DNA of 64,000 bases, from positions 3,906,001-3,970,000 of the forward strand of contig NZ_LT607410.1 in the NCBI RefSeq assembly GCF_900091515.1, given 5' to 3'. This document shows, piece by piece, positions 15,433 to 25,102 of this stretch (position 1 is its first letter; the number at the start of each line of letters is the position of its first letter). Position numbers and translations under genes: made by a program. This DNA comes from Micromonospora purpureochromogenes (GTDB lineage: Bacteria > Actinomycetota > Actinomycetes > Mycobacteriales > Micromonosporaceae). Under the pieces are notes generated by a model. The model saw nothing but the letters and a program-made list of their open reading frames with translations, did no database searches and was not told the DNA's origin.

Positions 15433-16551
15433 ATGGACGCCCAGCCCGCCCCCACCGACACCCGCCCCTGCGCCCACTGTGGACGGGACGTGCCACAGCG
15501 CGTCGGCGCCGGCCGGCCGTTCCGCTACTGCCGGGACAACGACGGCGCCTGCCAGCGGGCCTCACGCAACGTGCGGATGCGGCACCGCAACGCCCCCGGC
15601 CTGCCGGGGCAGGTGGCCCGCACCTGGGAGGCGGTGGAGCGGCTCGACCAGATCGTCGAGACGCTGACCGAGGCGCTGCACGCCGAGCTCTCCCCCGCCG
15701 GGGTGGAACGCCAGCTCGCCCAGCTGCGCGCCGAGACCGCCGCCGACATCGCCCGGGCGCACACCGAGCGCGACGAGGCCCGCACCGACGCCGAGACCGC
15801 CGCCGCCGAGGCCACCCGCGCCCGGCAGGAGGCGCGGGCCGCCGCCGCGGACCGTGACGCCGCCCTGGCCCGCGCCGAGCAGGCCGACGCGCGGGCCGCC
15901 GCCGCGCGGGACCGCGCCGAGCGCGCCGAGGCGGACCGGGACGTCGCCCGCCGCGAGGCCAGCGCCGCCGAGGCGCTGCGCGCCCAGGCCGAACGGGACC
16001 GCGACGCCGCCCGCCACGAGCTGCGCGGCCTGCGCGCCGAGCGGGACACCGACCGGCAGCGCGCCGCCGACCTGACCGTCGAGCGCGACGCCGCCCGCGC
16101 CGACGCCCAGCGGGCCACCACCGCCGCCGCGGAGGCGGTGCGGCAGGCCGAGCGGGCCGCGGCCGAGGCCGCGCGGGCGCGTACCGAGGCCGACCGGCAC
16201 GCCGAGCAGGCCCGGCGGGCGCACGCGGAGGCCGCCGCCGCGGCCGGCGACCGGGACGCCGCGCGGGCGGCGGCCGACGCCGCCCGCGAGGAGGCCGCCG
16301 CGGTGTCGGCCCGCGCCCGTGAGGAGGCCGCCGGGGCCGCCGCGCAGCGCGACGCGCTGACGACCGAGCTGGCCGAGGCCCGCCGCGGCGGCGACGCCGC
16401 GCAGGCCCGGCTGACCGAGATCGAGGTACGGCTGCGCGCCGCCGAGGCCGACCGGGACGCCGCCCAGCGGCGGGCGGCGCAGCTCGCCGACCAGGTCAGT
16501 GACCTGGCTGCCGCGCTGGCCCGGCTCGGCGCGCCGCCTCAGGCGGGCTGA
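15433..16551 (+). CDS. Long Ala/Arg/Glu coiled-coil protein with an N-terminal Cys motif
   Basis: 372 aa, ATG at 15433. Residues 14-40 carry a small cysteine cluster (CAHCGRDVPQR, then FRYCRDNDGACQRASR), reminiscent of a zinc knuckle. From about 70 to 365 the protein is an almost unbroken charged coiled coil (repeats such as AERDRDAARHELRGLRAERD). It has no membrane segment. Similar proteins occur in actinobacteria without assigned function; a scaffold or DNA-associated role is speculation. Its 3' end overlaps the oxidoreductase gene on the other strand by 13 nt. Confidence 0.75.
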   Translation: MDAQPAPTDTRPCAHCGRDVPQRVGAGRPFRYCRDNDGACQRASRNVRMRHRNAPGLPGQVARTWEAVERLDQIVETLTEALHAELSPAGVERQLAQLRAETAADIARAHTERDEARTDAETAAAEATRARQEARAAAADRDAALARAEQADARAAAARDRAERAEADRDVARREASAAEALRAQAERDRDAARHELRGLRAERDTDRQRAADLTVERDAARADAQRATTAAAEAVRQAERAAAEAARARTEADRHAEQARRAHAEAAAAAGDRDAARAAADAAREEAAAVSARAREEAAGAAAQRDALTTELAEARRGGDAAQARLTEIEVRLRAAEADRDAAQRRAAQLADQVSDLAAALARLGAPPQAG

Positions 16552-18617
16552 CCGGGCGCCTCGGCCGGCACGCCCTCGACCTGCACCCTGGTGTCATGGA
16601 ACGTCGGCCCGCCACCCAGGTCGGTGTCGCGTACGGCGGTGACCGCGTTGACGGTGCTGCCGCCGGGGCTCAGCCGCGCCCAGTACGCCTTGTAGGTGAA
16701 CGCCAGCCCCGGCCGGGTGGCCTCGTCCACCGCGACGGTGGCCAGGAACCCGCCCCGGTCGTTGTGCACCCGCGCCGCGTCGCCGTCGGCCAGGCCCCGG
16801 GCGGCCGCGTCGACGGGGTGCAGGTGGATGCGGGGCGGGCCGGTGCGGTCCAGGTGCCAGGGCAGCGAGGCGAAGGTGGAGTTCATCAGGAACCGGCCGG
16901 CCGGTGAGATCAGCGCCAGCGGGAACCGCCGCGCCAGCTGCGGGTCGGCGGCCTCCACCGGCGGGGTGTAGCCGATCAGCGGGTCGACGCCCTGCCCGGT
17001 GAGCTGCGGGTCGTACAACCGGGCCCGCCCGTCGCGGGTGGGAAAGCCGCCCTTGGCGTAGGGGGCGGCGCCGACGTCGACGCCGGTGGCCCGCGCGTAG
17101 GTGTGCTCGCGCAGCTCCTCGAAGCTGACCCCGGCGCCGTCGAGCAACTGCCGGGCCAGGTCCTCGTCGGTGTCGCGCAGCCGGGGATGGGTCAGGCCGA
17201 GGGCCGCGGCGATGCGGCGGAAGATCTCCGTGTTCGGCAGCGCCTCCCCCGGCGGGGTGCTCGCCGGCAGGTTCAGCGTCGCGTAGTGGTGCCCGTAGGA
17301 GGTGTGCAGGTCGAGGTGTTCGGGCTGCATGGTGGCCGGCAGCACCACGTCGGCCCAGTCGCAGGTGTCCGTCCAGCGCTGTTCCAGCACCACGGTGAAC
17401 AGGTCGGCCCGGCCCAACCCGGCGCGCAGCCGGTTCTGGTCGGGGACGGTGGCGGCCGGGTTGGCGTCGAACACCACCAGCGAGGTGACCGGCGGGTCGG
17501 CCTCGCCGGTCAGCGCGGCGGCGAGCCGGCTCATGTTGATCGAGCGGGCCGGCGGGGTGGGCAGGTCGGCCGGGCGGGCCACCCGGTCGGGGTCGATCCG
17601 GTGGTGCCCGGAGGTGGTGACCAGCGCCCCGCCGCCCGGGTAGCGGAAGTCCCCGGTCAGCAGCGGGATCGCCGCGATGGCCCGGACGGCCTGGCCGGCG
17701 CCGGCGTGCCGTTGCAGGCCCAGCCCGACCCGGATGGCGGTGGGCCGGGTGCCGGCGATCCGCGCGCCGAGCCGGCGCAGCACCTCGACGTCGAGACCGC
17801 ACTCGGCGGCGGCGCGTTCCACCGGCCACTCGTCGAGGCGGGCGTCGAGCCGTTCCCCGCCGGTGGTGTGCGCGTCCCGCCACTCCCGGTCGACGCCACC
17901 GAGGTCGCGGATGTGGCGCATCAGCCCCAGCGCGAGGGCGGCGTCGGTGCCGGGCAGCGGCGCGACGTGCTCGTCGCTGCGCGCGGCGGTGTCGGTGCGC
18001 AGCGGATCGATCGTCACCACGTACGCGCCGCGCCGCTGCGCCTCCTGTACGAACGGCCAGTGGTGCAGGTTCGTCGAGAGCAGGTTCGCGCCCCACAGCA
18101 CGATCAGCCGGGCGTCCACGATCGACTCCGGTTCGAAGCCGACCGACCCGCCGTAGATCGACTGGAGGGCGGCGCGGGCGGCGGCGGTGCAGATCGTGGT
18201 GCGCAGCCGCGACGCGCCCAGGTGGGCGAAGAGCCGGGGCCCCATCGTCCAGCCCTGCACCAGGCCCATCGTGCCGGCGAAGTAGTACGGCAGGATCGCC
18301 TGCGGCCCGTCGGCGTCGATGGTGGCGCGCAGCCCGGCCGCCACCCGGTCCAGTGCCTCGTCCCAGCTCGCCGGCCGGTACGACACCGACCCGACGCCCT
18401 TGGGCCCGACCCGCACCAGCGGCCGGGTGAGCCGGTCGGGGCCGTTGACCGCGTCGAGGTAGCGGTTGACCTTGCCGCACAGCGCGCCCCGGGTGAACGG
18501 GTGGTCCCGGTCGCCGCGCAGCGCCACCGCCCTGCCGTCGGTGACGGTGAGCTGCCAGGTGCAGGTGTCCGGGCAGTCCAGCGGGCAGGCGCCGGGGTGG
18601 ATCGTGGTGCGGGCCAT
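16539..18617 (-). CDS. Molybdopterin-dependent oxidoreductase, [4Fe-4S] type
   Basis: 692 aa, ATG at 18617. The N-terminal cluster motif is CPLDCPDTC followed by GALCGKV (C-x3-C-x3-C-x-n-C), as in the prokaryotic molybdopterin oxidoreductase (DMSO reductase) superfamily. LIVLWGANLLSTNLHHWPFV and DWADVVLPATMQPEHLD match the cofactor-binding segments, and the C-terminal molydop_binding domain starts near 575 (PLALISPAGRFLMNST). There is no Tat signal, so it is cytoplasmic, nearest the formate-dehydrogenase-like or thiosulfate/polysulfide reductase-like cytosolic group. No redox partner subunit is adjacent. Confidence 0.85.
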   Translation of the reverse strand: MARTTIHPGACPLDCPDTCTWQLTVTDGRAVALRGDRDHPFTRGALCGKVNRYLDAVNGPDRLTRPLVRVGPKGVGSVSYRPASWDEALDRVAAGLRATIDADGPQAILPYYFAGTMGLVQGWTMGPRLFAHLGASRLRTTICTAAARAALQSIYGGSVGFEPESIVDARLIVLWGANLLSTNLHHWPFVQEAQRRGAYVVTIDPLRTDTAARSDEHVAPLPGTDAALALGLMRHIRDLGGVDREWRDAHTTGGERLDARLDEWPVERAAAECGLDVEVLRRLGARIAGTRPTAIRVGLGLQRHAGAGQAVRAIAAIPLLTGDFRYPGGGALVTTSGHHRIDPDRVARPADLPTPPARSINMSRLAAALTGEADPPVTSLVVFDANPAATVPDQNRLRAGLGRADLFTVVLEQRWTDTCDWADVVLPATMQPEHLDLHTSYGHHYATLNLPASTPPGEALPNTEIFRRIAAALGLTHPRLRDTDEDLARQLLDGAGVSFEELREHTYARATGVDVGAAPYAKGGFPTRDGRARLYDPQLTGQGVDPLIGYTPPVEAADPQLARRFPLALISPAGRFLMNSTFASLPWHLDRTGPPRIHLHPVDAAARGLADGDAARVHNDRGGFLATVAVDEATRPGLAFTYKAYWARLSPGGSTVNAVTAVRDTDLGGGPTFHDTRVQVEGVPAEAPGQPA

Positions 18618-18719
18618 GGCGCGGATCGTATCCCCACCGCGCCGCACGGGACGGCCCCGCGCGCGCCGGGTGCGGCGCCGCGCGGCACGGCCCGCGCCCC
18701 GGGTGCGGCCGGGACGGGG

Positions 18720-20201
<1,482 letters not shown>

Positions 20202-20350
20202 CGTCACCTCCGGCAACCTGGGGCGGCTAACATCCCCGGTGAGCGCCGAAACACTCCACCGATTCGACCCGGCCGGGGACGACCCCGCCGGGTCCCGCCC
20301 GTGGCCGGTTACCCTTGCAGGGGCCACCGGCCGGATCACCCAGCCGGGCG

Positions 20351-20377
20351 GGAATGCCGCGGGGGCGACGGGCCGTT
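20351..20377 (+). promoter_or_regulatory. SigR-type promoter of rbpA
   Basis: GGAAT (20351-20355), a 19-nt spacer, then GTT (20375-20377). This fits the thiol-oxidative-stress sigma factor SigR/SigH consensus (GGAAT-N18/19-GTT). It lies 40 bp before the rbpA start. SigR control of rbpA is established in Streptomyces coelicolor. Confidence 0.7.
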
Positions 20378-20417
20378 ACACGAGAAGACCAGCACCACGA
20401 ACGAGGGGAAGTCGATC

Positions 20418-20759
20418 ATGGGCGAGCGTATGCTGCGCGGTAGCCGGCTGGGCGCGGTCAGCTACGAATCCGACCGCAACACGGAGCTCGCGCCGCGTCA
20501 GACCCGCGAGTACCTGTGCGCCAAGGGTCACCAGTTCGAGGTGCCGTTCGCCGTCGACGCCGAGGTCCCCACGACCTGGGAGTGCAAGTTCGACGGCAGC
20601 GTCGCGCGGCTGGTCGACGGCACCGAGCCGGAGCAGAAGAAGGCCAAGCCGCCGCGTACCCACTGGGACATGCTGCTGGAGCGGCGCTCCATCGCCGAGC
20701 TGGAGGACATCCTCGCCGAGCGGCTGCAGGAGATTCGTACCCGCCGCGGCCGCGCCTGA
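20418..20759 (+). CDS. rbpA: RNA polymerase-binding protein RbpA
   Basis: 113 aa, ATG at 20418. The sequence runs MGERMLRGSRLGAVSYESDR, then the zinc-binding/core-binding region (YLCAKGHQFEVPFAVDAEVP, TTWECKFDGSVARLVDG), then the sigma-interacting C-terminus (RTHWDMLLERRSIAELEDIL). RbpA binds core polymerase and principal sigma factors and stimulates open-complex formation. Only one of the two usual zinc-cysteine positions is preserved as a pair, as in many orthologues. Confident by sequence; found only in actinobacteria. Confidence 0.97.
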   Translation: MGERMLRGSRLGAVSYESDRNTELAPRQTREYLCAKGHQFEVPFAVDAEVPTTWECKFDGSVARLVDGTEPEQKKAKPPRTHWDMLLERRSIAELEDILAERLQEIRTRRGRA

Positions 20760-20774
20760 GCGCCCCACCTGACG

Positions 20775-20815
20775 ACGACGGCGCCCCCGGGAGAACTTCC
20801 CGGGGGCGCCGTCGT
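20775..20815 (+). terminator. rbpA terminator
   Basis: An 18-bp perfect stem (20775-20792 with 20798-20815, 5-nt loop GAACT) begins 16 nt after the rbpA stop. It ends 11 nt before the convergent fxsA-like stop. Confidence 0.85.
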
Positions 20816-20825
20816 GTGTCTGCGG

Positions 20826-21365
20826 TCAGGGGCGACGCGGCTCGACGATCTCACCCTCGATGGCCCGACCCCCGTCGACGACCTGCGGCGGCTCGACGAC
20901 CTGCCCGTCGACCGTGGGCTCCGGCGCGGGCCGGCTGGCGCCGCGGCGCACCCGCACGGTGCGCGGCCCGAACAGGTCACCGGCGACCATCGACGACACC
21001 CGGCGCTCGGCGGCACGTTGCACCCCGGCGCGGGCCAGCCGGCGCACCGGCGGCACCAGCAGCAACAGGCCCACCACGCCGCTGACCAGACCCGGGGTGG
21101 CCAGCAGCAGCGCCCCCAGCAGCCCCACCAGCCCGTCGGTGACCTGCCGGCCCGGCGGCTGCCGGGCCTCCACCGACGAGCGGAACCCGCGCCAGGCGCG
21201 CATCCCCTCCCGGCGCAGCAGCACCAGCCCCAGCAGCGACGCCGCGAACACCAGCAGCACCGCCGAGCCGAACCCGATCACCCGGCCCACCCCGACGAAG
21301 ACCGCCAGCTCCAGCACCACCGCCAGCAGCAGGGCCGGTGGCACGAACCTCAGGTATCGGCGCAT
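20826..21365 (-). CDS. FxsA-family membrane protein
   Basis: 179 aa, ATG at 21365. N-terminal FxsA core with three to four hydrophobic segments (RFVPPALLLAVVLELAVFVG; AVLLVFAASLLGLVLLRREG; LVGLLGALLLATPGLVSGVV). The LLRREGMRAWR and ATPGLVS-x-x-G motifs are typical. In E. coli FxsA over-production relieves F-plasmid exclusion of phage T7; its own role is unknown. The C-terminal ~50 residues are polar, as in actinobacterial members. Confidence 0.85.
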   Translation of the reverse strand: MRRYLRFVPPALLLAVVLELAVFVGVGRVIGFGSAVLLVFAASLLGLVLLRREGMRAWRGFRSSVEARQPPGRQVTDGLVGLLGALLLATPGLVSGVVGLLLLVPPVRRLARAGVQRAAERRVSSMVAGDLFGPRTVRVRRGASRPAPEPTVDGQVVEPPQVVDGGRAIEGEIVEPRRP

Positions 21366-21463
21366 CTCACCTCATCCGCGTCGCGCGGCGCCCGGTCGAC
21401 GACGCCGCCGTGAACCGGACACGGGGCGGAAACCCCGCCCCTCCAGCATGACACGCCCGCGCG

Positions 21464-22264
21464 TCACGGCCACCGGCCCGCGACCCGCCGGCCGGACCAC
21501 GCCCCCGCCCGCCGGTCCCGCAGCCCCCACGTGGTGATCCGCCACAGCGCCTCCGCCACGATCAGCGGGCTCATCTTGCTCGCGCCGCGCTCCCGTTCGA
21601 CGAACGTGATCGGCACCTCCACGATCCGCACCCCCGCCCGGTGCGCCAGCCGCGACAGCTCCACCTGGAACGAGTAGCCCTGCGAGCAGACCGACTCCAA
21701 CTGCATCGCCGTCAGCGCCGTCGACCGGTACACCCGGTAGCCGCCGGTGGCGTCGGAGACCGGCATGCCCAGCGCCAGTCGCGCGTACAGGTTGCCGCAG
21801 CGCGACAGCAGCAGCCGCCGCAGCGGCCAGTTCAGCACCCGCGCCCCGCGGGTCCACCGGGAGCCGATGACCACGTCGGCGTCGCGGGCGGCGGCCAGCA
21901 GCGCGGGCAGGTCCTCCGGGGCGTGCGAGCCGTCGGCGTCCATCTCCACCACCGCGTCGTAGCCGCGCCGGCGCGCCCAGGCGAACCCGGCCAGGTACGC
22001 CGCCCCGAGGCCCTCCTTGGCGGGGCGGTGCAGCACGTCGACGTGCGGGTCGGTGGCCGCCATCGCCTCGGCGATGACGCCGGTGCCGTCGGGGCTGTTG
22101 TCGTCGGCGACGAGGATGTCCACCGCCGGCGCGGCGGCGCGGACCCGGGCGACGACGTCGGGGAGGTTCTCCGCCTCGTTGTAGGTGGGGATCACCACCA
22201 GCACGCGCCCCACCCCGGGGTGGCCCACCGGCACTGGCTCGCTCACCGCACCCCTTTCGCGCAT
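21464..22264 (-). CDS. ppm1: Polyprenol monophosphomannose synthase
   Basis: 266 aa; ATG at 22264, though a GTG seven codons in is also possible. GT2 glycosyltransferase: VLVVIPTYNEAENLPDVVAR, VADDNSPDGTG, the DxD-type MDADGSHAPEDLPALL and SQGYSFQVELSRLAHRAG are all diagnostic of dolichol/polyprenol-phosphate mannose synthases. It transfers mannose from GDP-mannose to polyprenyl phosphate on the cytoplasmic face, feeding extracytoplasmic lipoglycan and protein mannosylation. It lies directly downstream of the apolipoprotein N-acyltransferase (11-nt gap), as in Streptomyces and mycobacteria, where the two may be fused. Confidence 0.93.
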   Translation of the reverse strand: MRERGAVSEPVPVGHPGVGRVLVVIPTYNEAENLPDVVARVRAAAPAVDILVADDNSPDGTGVIAEAMAATDPHVDVLHRPAKEGLGAAYLAGFAWARRRGYDAVVEMDADGSHAPEDLPALLAAARDADVVIGSRWTRGARVLNWPLRRLLLSRCGNLYARLALGMPVSDATGGYRVYRSTALTAMQLESVCSQGYSFQVELSRLAHRAGVRIVEVPITFVERERGASKMSPLIVAEALWRITTWGLRDRRAGAWSGRRVAGRWP

Positions 22265-22275
22265 CCGCCCCGGCC

Positions 22276-23898
22276 TCAGCGGCCGGCGTCGACCTCCCGG
22301 CGGCGTGCGCGGCGCAGCCCGCCGGCGGCCACCAGGACCGCCACCGCGAGCCCGGCCAGGGCCAGCTCCGGCCACACACCCGCCCGGGTGGCCGGGGTAC
22401 GCCCGTCGGCGAGCGCCATCTGACGCAGCACCACCGCGCGGGTGTTGAACCCGGTGGCGCCGCTTACCCGCCCGTCGGGGGCCACGAACCCGGACACCCC
22501 GACCGTGGAGGCCATCAACGCGCCCCGGCCGTGCTCGACGGCCCGCAGCCGCACCATCGCCAGCTGCTGGCGGGCCTCGGCGACGTCGAAGGTGGCGTTG
22601 TTGGTCTGCACCACCAGCAGCTGCGCCCCACCGTCGACGGTGTCGCGCACCAGGCCGTCGTAGGCGACCTCGAAGCAGATCACGTCGCCGAGCACCGCCG
22701 GCCCGGACCGGACCACGCCGGGCCGCTCACCGGGCACGAAGTCGTTGCGGACGAGGTCGACCTGCTTGCTGACCATCCGGGCGAGCGTGCGCAGCGGCAC
22801 GTACTCGGCGAACGGGACGGGGTGCCGTTTGGTGTACAGCTGCGACAGGTCCGCCCCGGTGCCCGGGCGCCACAGGATCCCCGCGTTGCGCACCTGCCCC
22901 CGGTCGGGGCCGAGCAGCACCGCGCCGACCAGGATCGGCGCGCCGATCGCGTCGGCGGCCTGGGAGATCCGCTCCCCGGCGACGGCGTTGCGCAGCGGGT
23001 CGATGTCGGAGGAGTTCTCCGGCCACACCACCAGGTCGGGGCGCGGCCGCGTGCCGGCGGCGACCCCGGCGGCCAGTTCCAGGGTGGCGTCGACGTGGTT
23101 GTTGAGCACCGCCTGCCGTTGCGCGTTGAAGTCCAACCCGAGGCGGGGCACGTTGCCCTGCACGACCGCGACGGTGACGGTCCGGCCGGTGCCGGCCGCG
23201 CCGGTGGGCACCAGCAGCGCCCCGCCGGTGAGCGCGAGGGCCGACGCCACCAGCAGCGCCACCGGCGCCCAGCCGCGCCGGTCACCGCCCGGCCAGCGCC
23301 GCCACCCGGCGGCGAGCAGCAGCCCACCGGTCAGCGCCACGGCGAACGTCACCAGCGGCGCGCCACCGAGCCAGGCCAGCCGCAGCAGCGGCGACGTGTC
23401 CTGGCTGAACGCCAGCCGCCCCCACGGGAACCCGCCGAACGGGGTGCGGTCGCGCAGCGCCTCCTGCGCCACCCAGAGCAGCCCGGTCACCACCGGCCAC
23501 GCCCAGCGGCGCCGGTCCACCAGCGGCGACACCCACGCGGTGGCGACGCCGAGCAGCGCCAGGTAGCCGGCCTGCAGCAGCGACAGCAGCACCCACGGCA
23601 GGTAGCCGGTGTGCAGGTTGGTCCACTCCAGCATCGGCGCGAACAGCGCCACCCCGGTCAGGAAGCCCAGGCCGGCGCCGGCACGCAGCCGCCGCCGGTG
23701 CGCCGCCGCGCCGAGCAGCGCCACCCCCACCGGGGCCAGCGGCCACACCCCGTACGGCGGGAACGCCAGCAGCATCGCCAGGCCGGCGAGCACGGCGGCG
23801 GGCACGGCCAGCCGCAGCGGCAGCGCGCGCGGGGCGTCCGCGCGGCCGACCACCTCGGCGGCCCGGGTCTCATCCCGGTCGAGCGTCGTCACCGGCAC
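22276..23898 (-). CDS. lnt: Apolipoprotein N-acyltransferase
   Basis: 540 aa, GTG at 23898. The N-terminal half has about seven membrane helices (LLAFPPYGVWPLAPVGVALL, FGGFPWGRLAFSQDTSPLLR). The C-terminal carbon-nitrogen hydrolase domain sits outside the membrane with the Glu-Lys-Cys triad: Glu in VVWPENSS, Lys in YTKRHPVPFAEYVPLR, Cys in GDVICFEVAYD. It adds the third acyl chain to lipoprotein N-termini. Standard length. Organised with ppm1 as a two-gene operon. Confidence 0.94.
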   Translation of the reverse strand: MPVTTLDRDETRAAEVVGRADAPRALPLRLAVPAAVLAGLAMLLAFPPYGVWPLAPVGVALLGAAAHRRRLRAGAGLGFLTGVALFAPMLEWTNLHTGYLPWVLLSLLQAGYLALLGVATAWVSPLVDRRRWAWPVVTGLLWVAQEALRDRTPFGGFPWGRLAFSQDTSPLLRLAWLGGAPLVTFAVALTGGLLLAAGWRRWPGGDRRGWAPVALLVASALALTGGALLVPTGAAGTGRTVTVAVVQGNVPRLGLDFNAQRQAVLNNHVDATLELAAGVAAGTRPRPDLVVWPENSSDIDPLRNAVAGERISQAADAIGAPILVGAVLLGPDRGQVRNAGILWRPGTGADLSQLYTKRHPVPFAEYVPLRTLARMVSKQVDLVRNDFVPGERPGVVRSGPAVLGDVICFEVAYDGLVRDTVDGGAQLLVVQTNNATFDVAEARQQLAMVRLRAVEHGRGALMASTVGVSGFVAPDGRVSGATGFNTRAVVLRQMALADGRTPATRAGVWPELALAGLAVAVLVAAGGLRRARRREVDAGR

Positions 23899-23995
23899 CT
23901 CACCACGATCACGCGCCGAAGGCTACCCGGCCGGCGGTGGCCGGTGCCGCCGGCCGGGCAGGGTCGTGTCGTACCCGGCTGGCAGGGTGACCGGC

Positions 23996-24700
23996 ATGAC
24001 AGCACCCCCGACCGTGACGTACGTGCTGATACCCGGCGCCGGCGGCAGCGCCGACTACTGGCAGCCGCTGGTCGACGAGCTGCGCCGGCGGGGCCGGGAG
24101 GCGGTGGCCGTGGCGCTGCCCGCCGCCGACCCGCACGCCGCGCTGCCCGAGTACGCGGCCGTGGTCCGCGCCGCCGTCGACGCGCACCCGCGGGTGGTGC
24201 TGGTGGCGCAGTCACTGGGCGCGTTCACCGCCCCGCTGGTCGCCGACCATCCGGCGGTGCGGCTGCTGGTGCTGGTCAACCCGATGGTGCCGGCGCCGGG
24301 TGAGACGGCCGGTGACTGGTGGGCGGCCACCGGCCACGGCCCGGCCCGCGCCGCGTACGCCGCCGCCCAGGGCCGTGACCCGCACGCCGGCGTCGACCTG
24401 GCGGTGGACTTCTTCCACGACGTGCCCGCCGAGGTGACCGCCCGGCTGCTCGCCGGCGGGGGCGGCGAGGAGGCGGAGGCGGTGTTCGTCCGGCCGAACC
24501 CGCTGCGCCGCTGGCCGGACCTGCCGACCCGGGTGGTGACCGGCCGCGACGACCGGTTCTTCCCGGCGGACTTCCAGCGCCGCCTGGCCGTCGAGCGCCT
24601 CGGCGCGCGCCCCGACGAGCTGCCCGGCGGGCACCTGCTGGCGTTGAGCCAGCCCCGCCGGCTGGCCGACCTGCTGGAGTCCTACGCCCGGGACATCTGA
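23996..24700 (+). CDS. Alpha/beta-hydrolase family protein
   Basis: 234 aa, ATG at 23996. The oxyanion loop is IPGAGGSADYW and the nucleophile elbow VLVAQSLGAF carries Ser in A-Q-S-L-G, a variant of G-x-S-x-G. Asp is in VTGRDDRFFPADF and His in LPGGHLLALSQP near the C-terminus, completing the triad. Cytoplasmic; substrate unknown. Single gene followed by a terminator. Confidence 0.85.
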   Translation: MTAPPTVTYVLIPGAGGSADYWQPLVDELRRRGREAVAVALPAADPHAALPEYAAVVRAAVDAHPRVVLVAQSLGAFTAPLVADHPAVRLLVLVNPMVPAPGETAGDWWAATGHGPARAAYAAAQGRDPHAGVDLAVDFFHDVPAEVTARLLAGGGGEEAEAVFVRPNPLRRWPDLPTRVVTGRDDRFFPADFQRRLAVERLGARPDELPGGHLLALSQPRRLADLLESYARDI

Positions 24701-24720
24701 ACGGGCGGGCGGGAACAGAA

Positions 24721-24750
24721 ATCGGGGCGCGGCATACGCCGCGCCCCGAT
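24721..24750 (+). terminator. Intrinsic terminator after the hydrolase gene
   Basis: ATCGGGGCGCGGC (24721-24733), loop ATAC, perfect complement 24738-24750. Confidence 0.8.
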
Positions 24751-25102
24751 GCTCCCAGGCCCTCCCCGGCCGGTGGGGCGAGAGTAAGGTGCGCCGACCT
24801 TCGGACCGACCGGACGCGGACTGGCTGCCCCCGCCGGGCCGTTGTCTACTGGCCGTGCCTCTCACCCTGCCCGTACACCGGTAACCGCGGCCGGTTCGCG
24901 CCGCCCCGCCGACCCCCGCCCGCTGGACCTGGCCGCCGCGACGAGTTGCACCGTGTCGCTCGGCCAGCGGACGAAGGGACGAAGCGAACAACAGCCGCTT
25001 CCCGTAGTAGGACTCAAAGACGGTACGGCTTGGACCCCCGCCGCTGTCAACCCACCCCCGGCCAGTCGTGTGTTGCGACACGGCGTGTCGCGTCGGCGCG
25101 TC
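24751..25102. other. Intergenic stretch, nothing recognised
   Basis: About 350 bp between the terminator and the end of the kam operon. The only structure is a short palindrome at 25075-25091 (GCGACAC-GGC-GTGTCGC), which could help end the operon transcript. No gene, tRNA or riboswitch fold was recognised. Confidence 0.5.

Noticed and set aside
24751..25102. Candidate cobalamin riboswitch near the B12-dependent operon
   Set aside because: The stretch lies downstream of the operon, and no B12-box-like sequence was recognised here or in the kdd/kamA leader.
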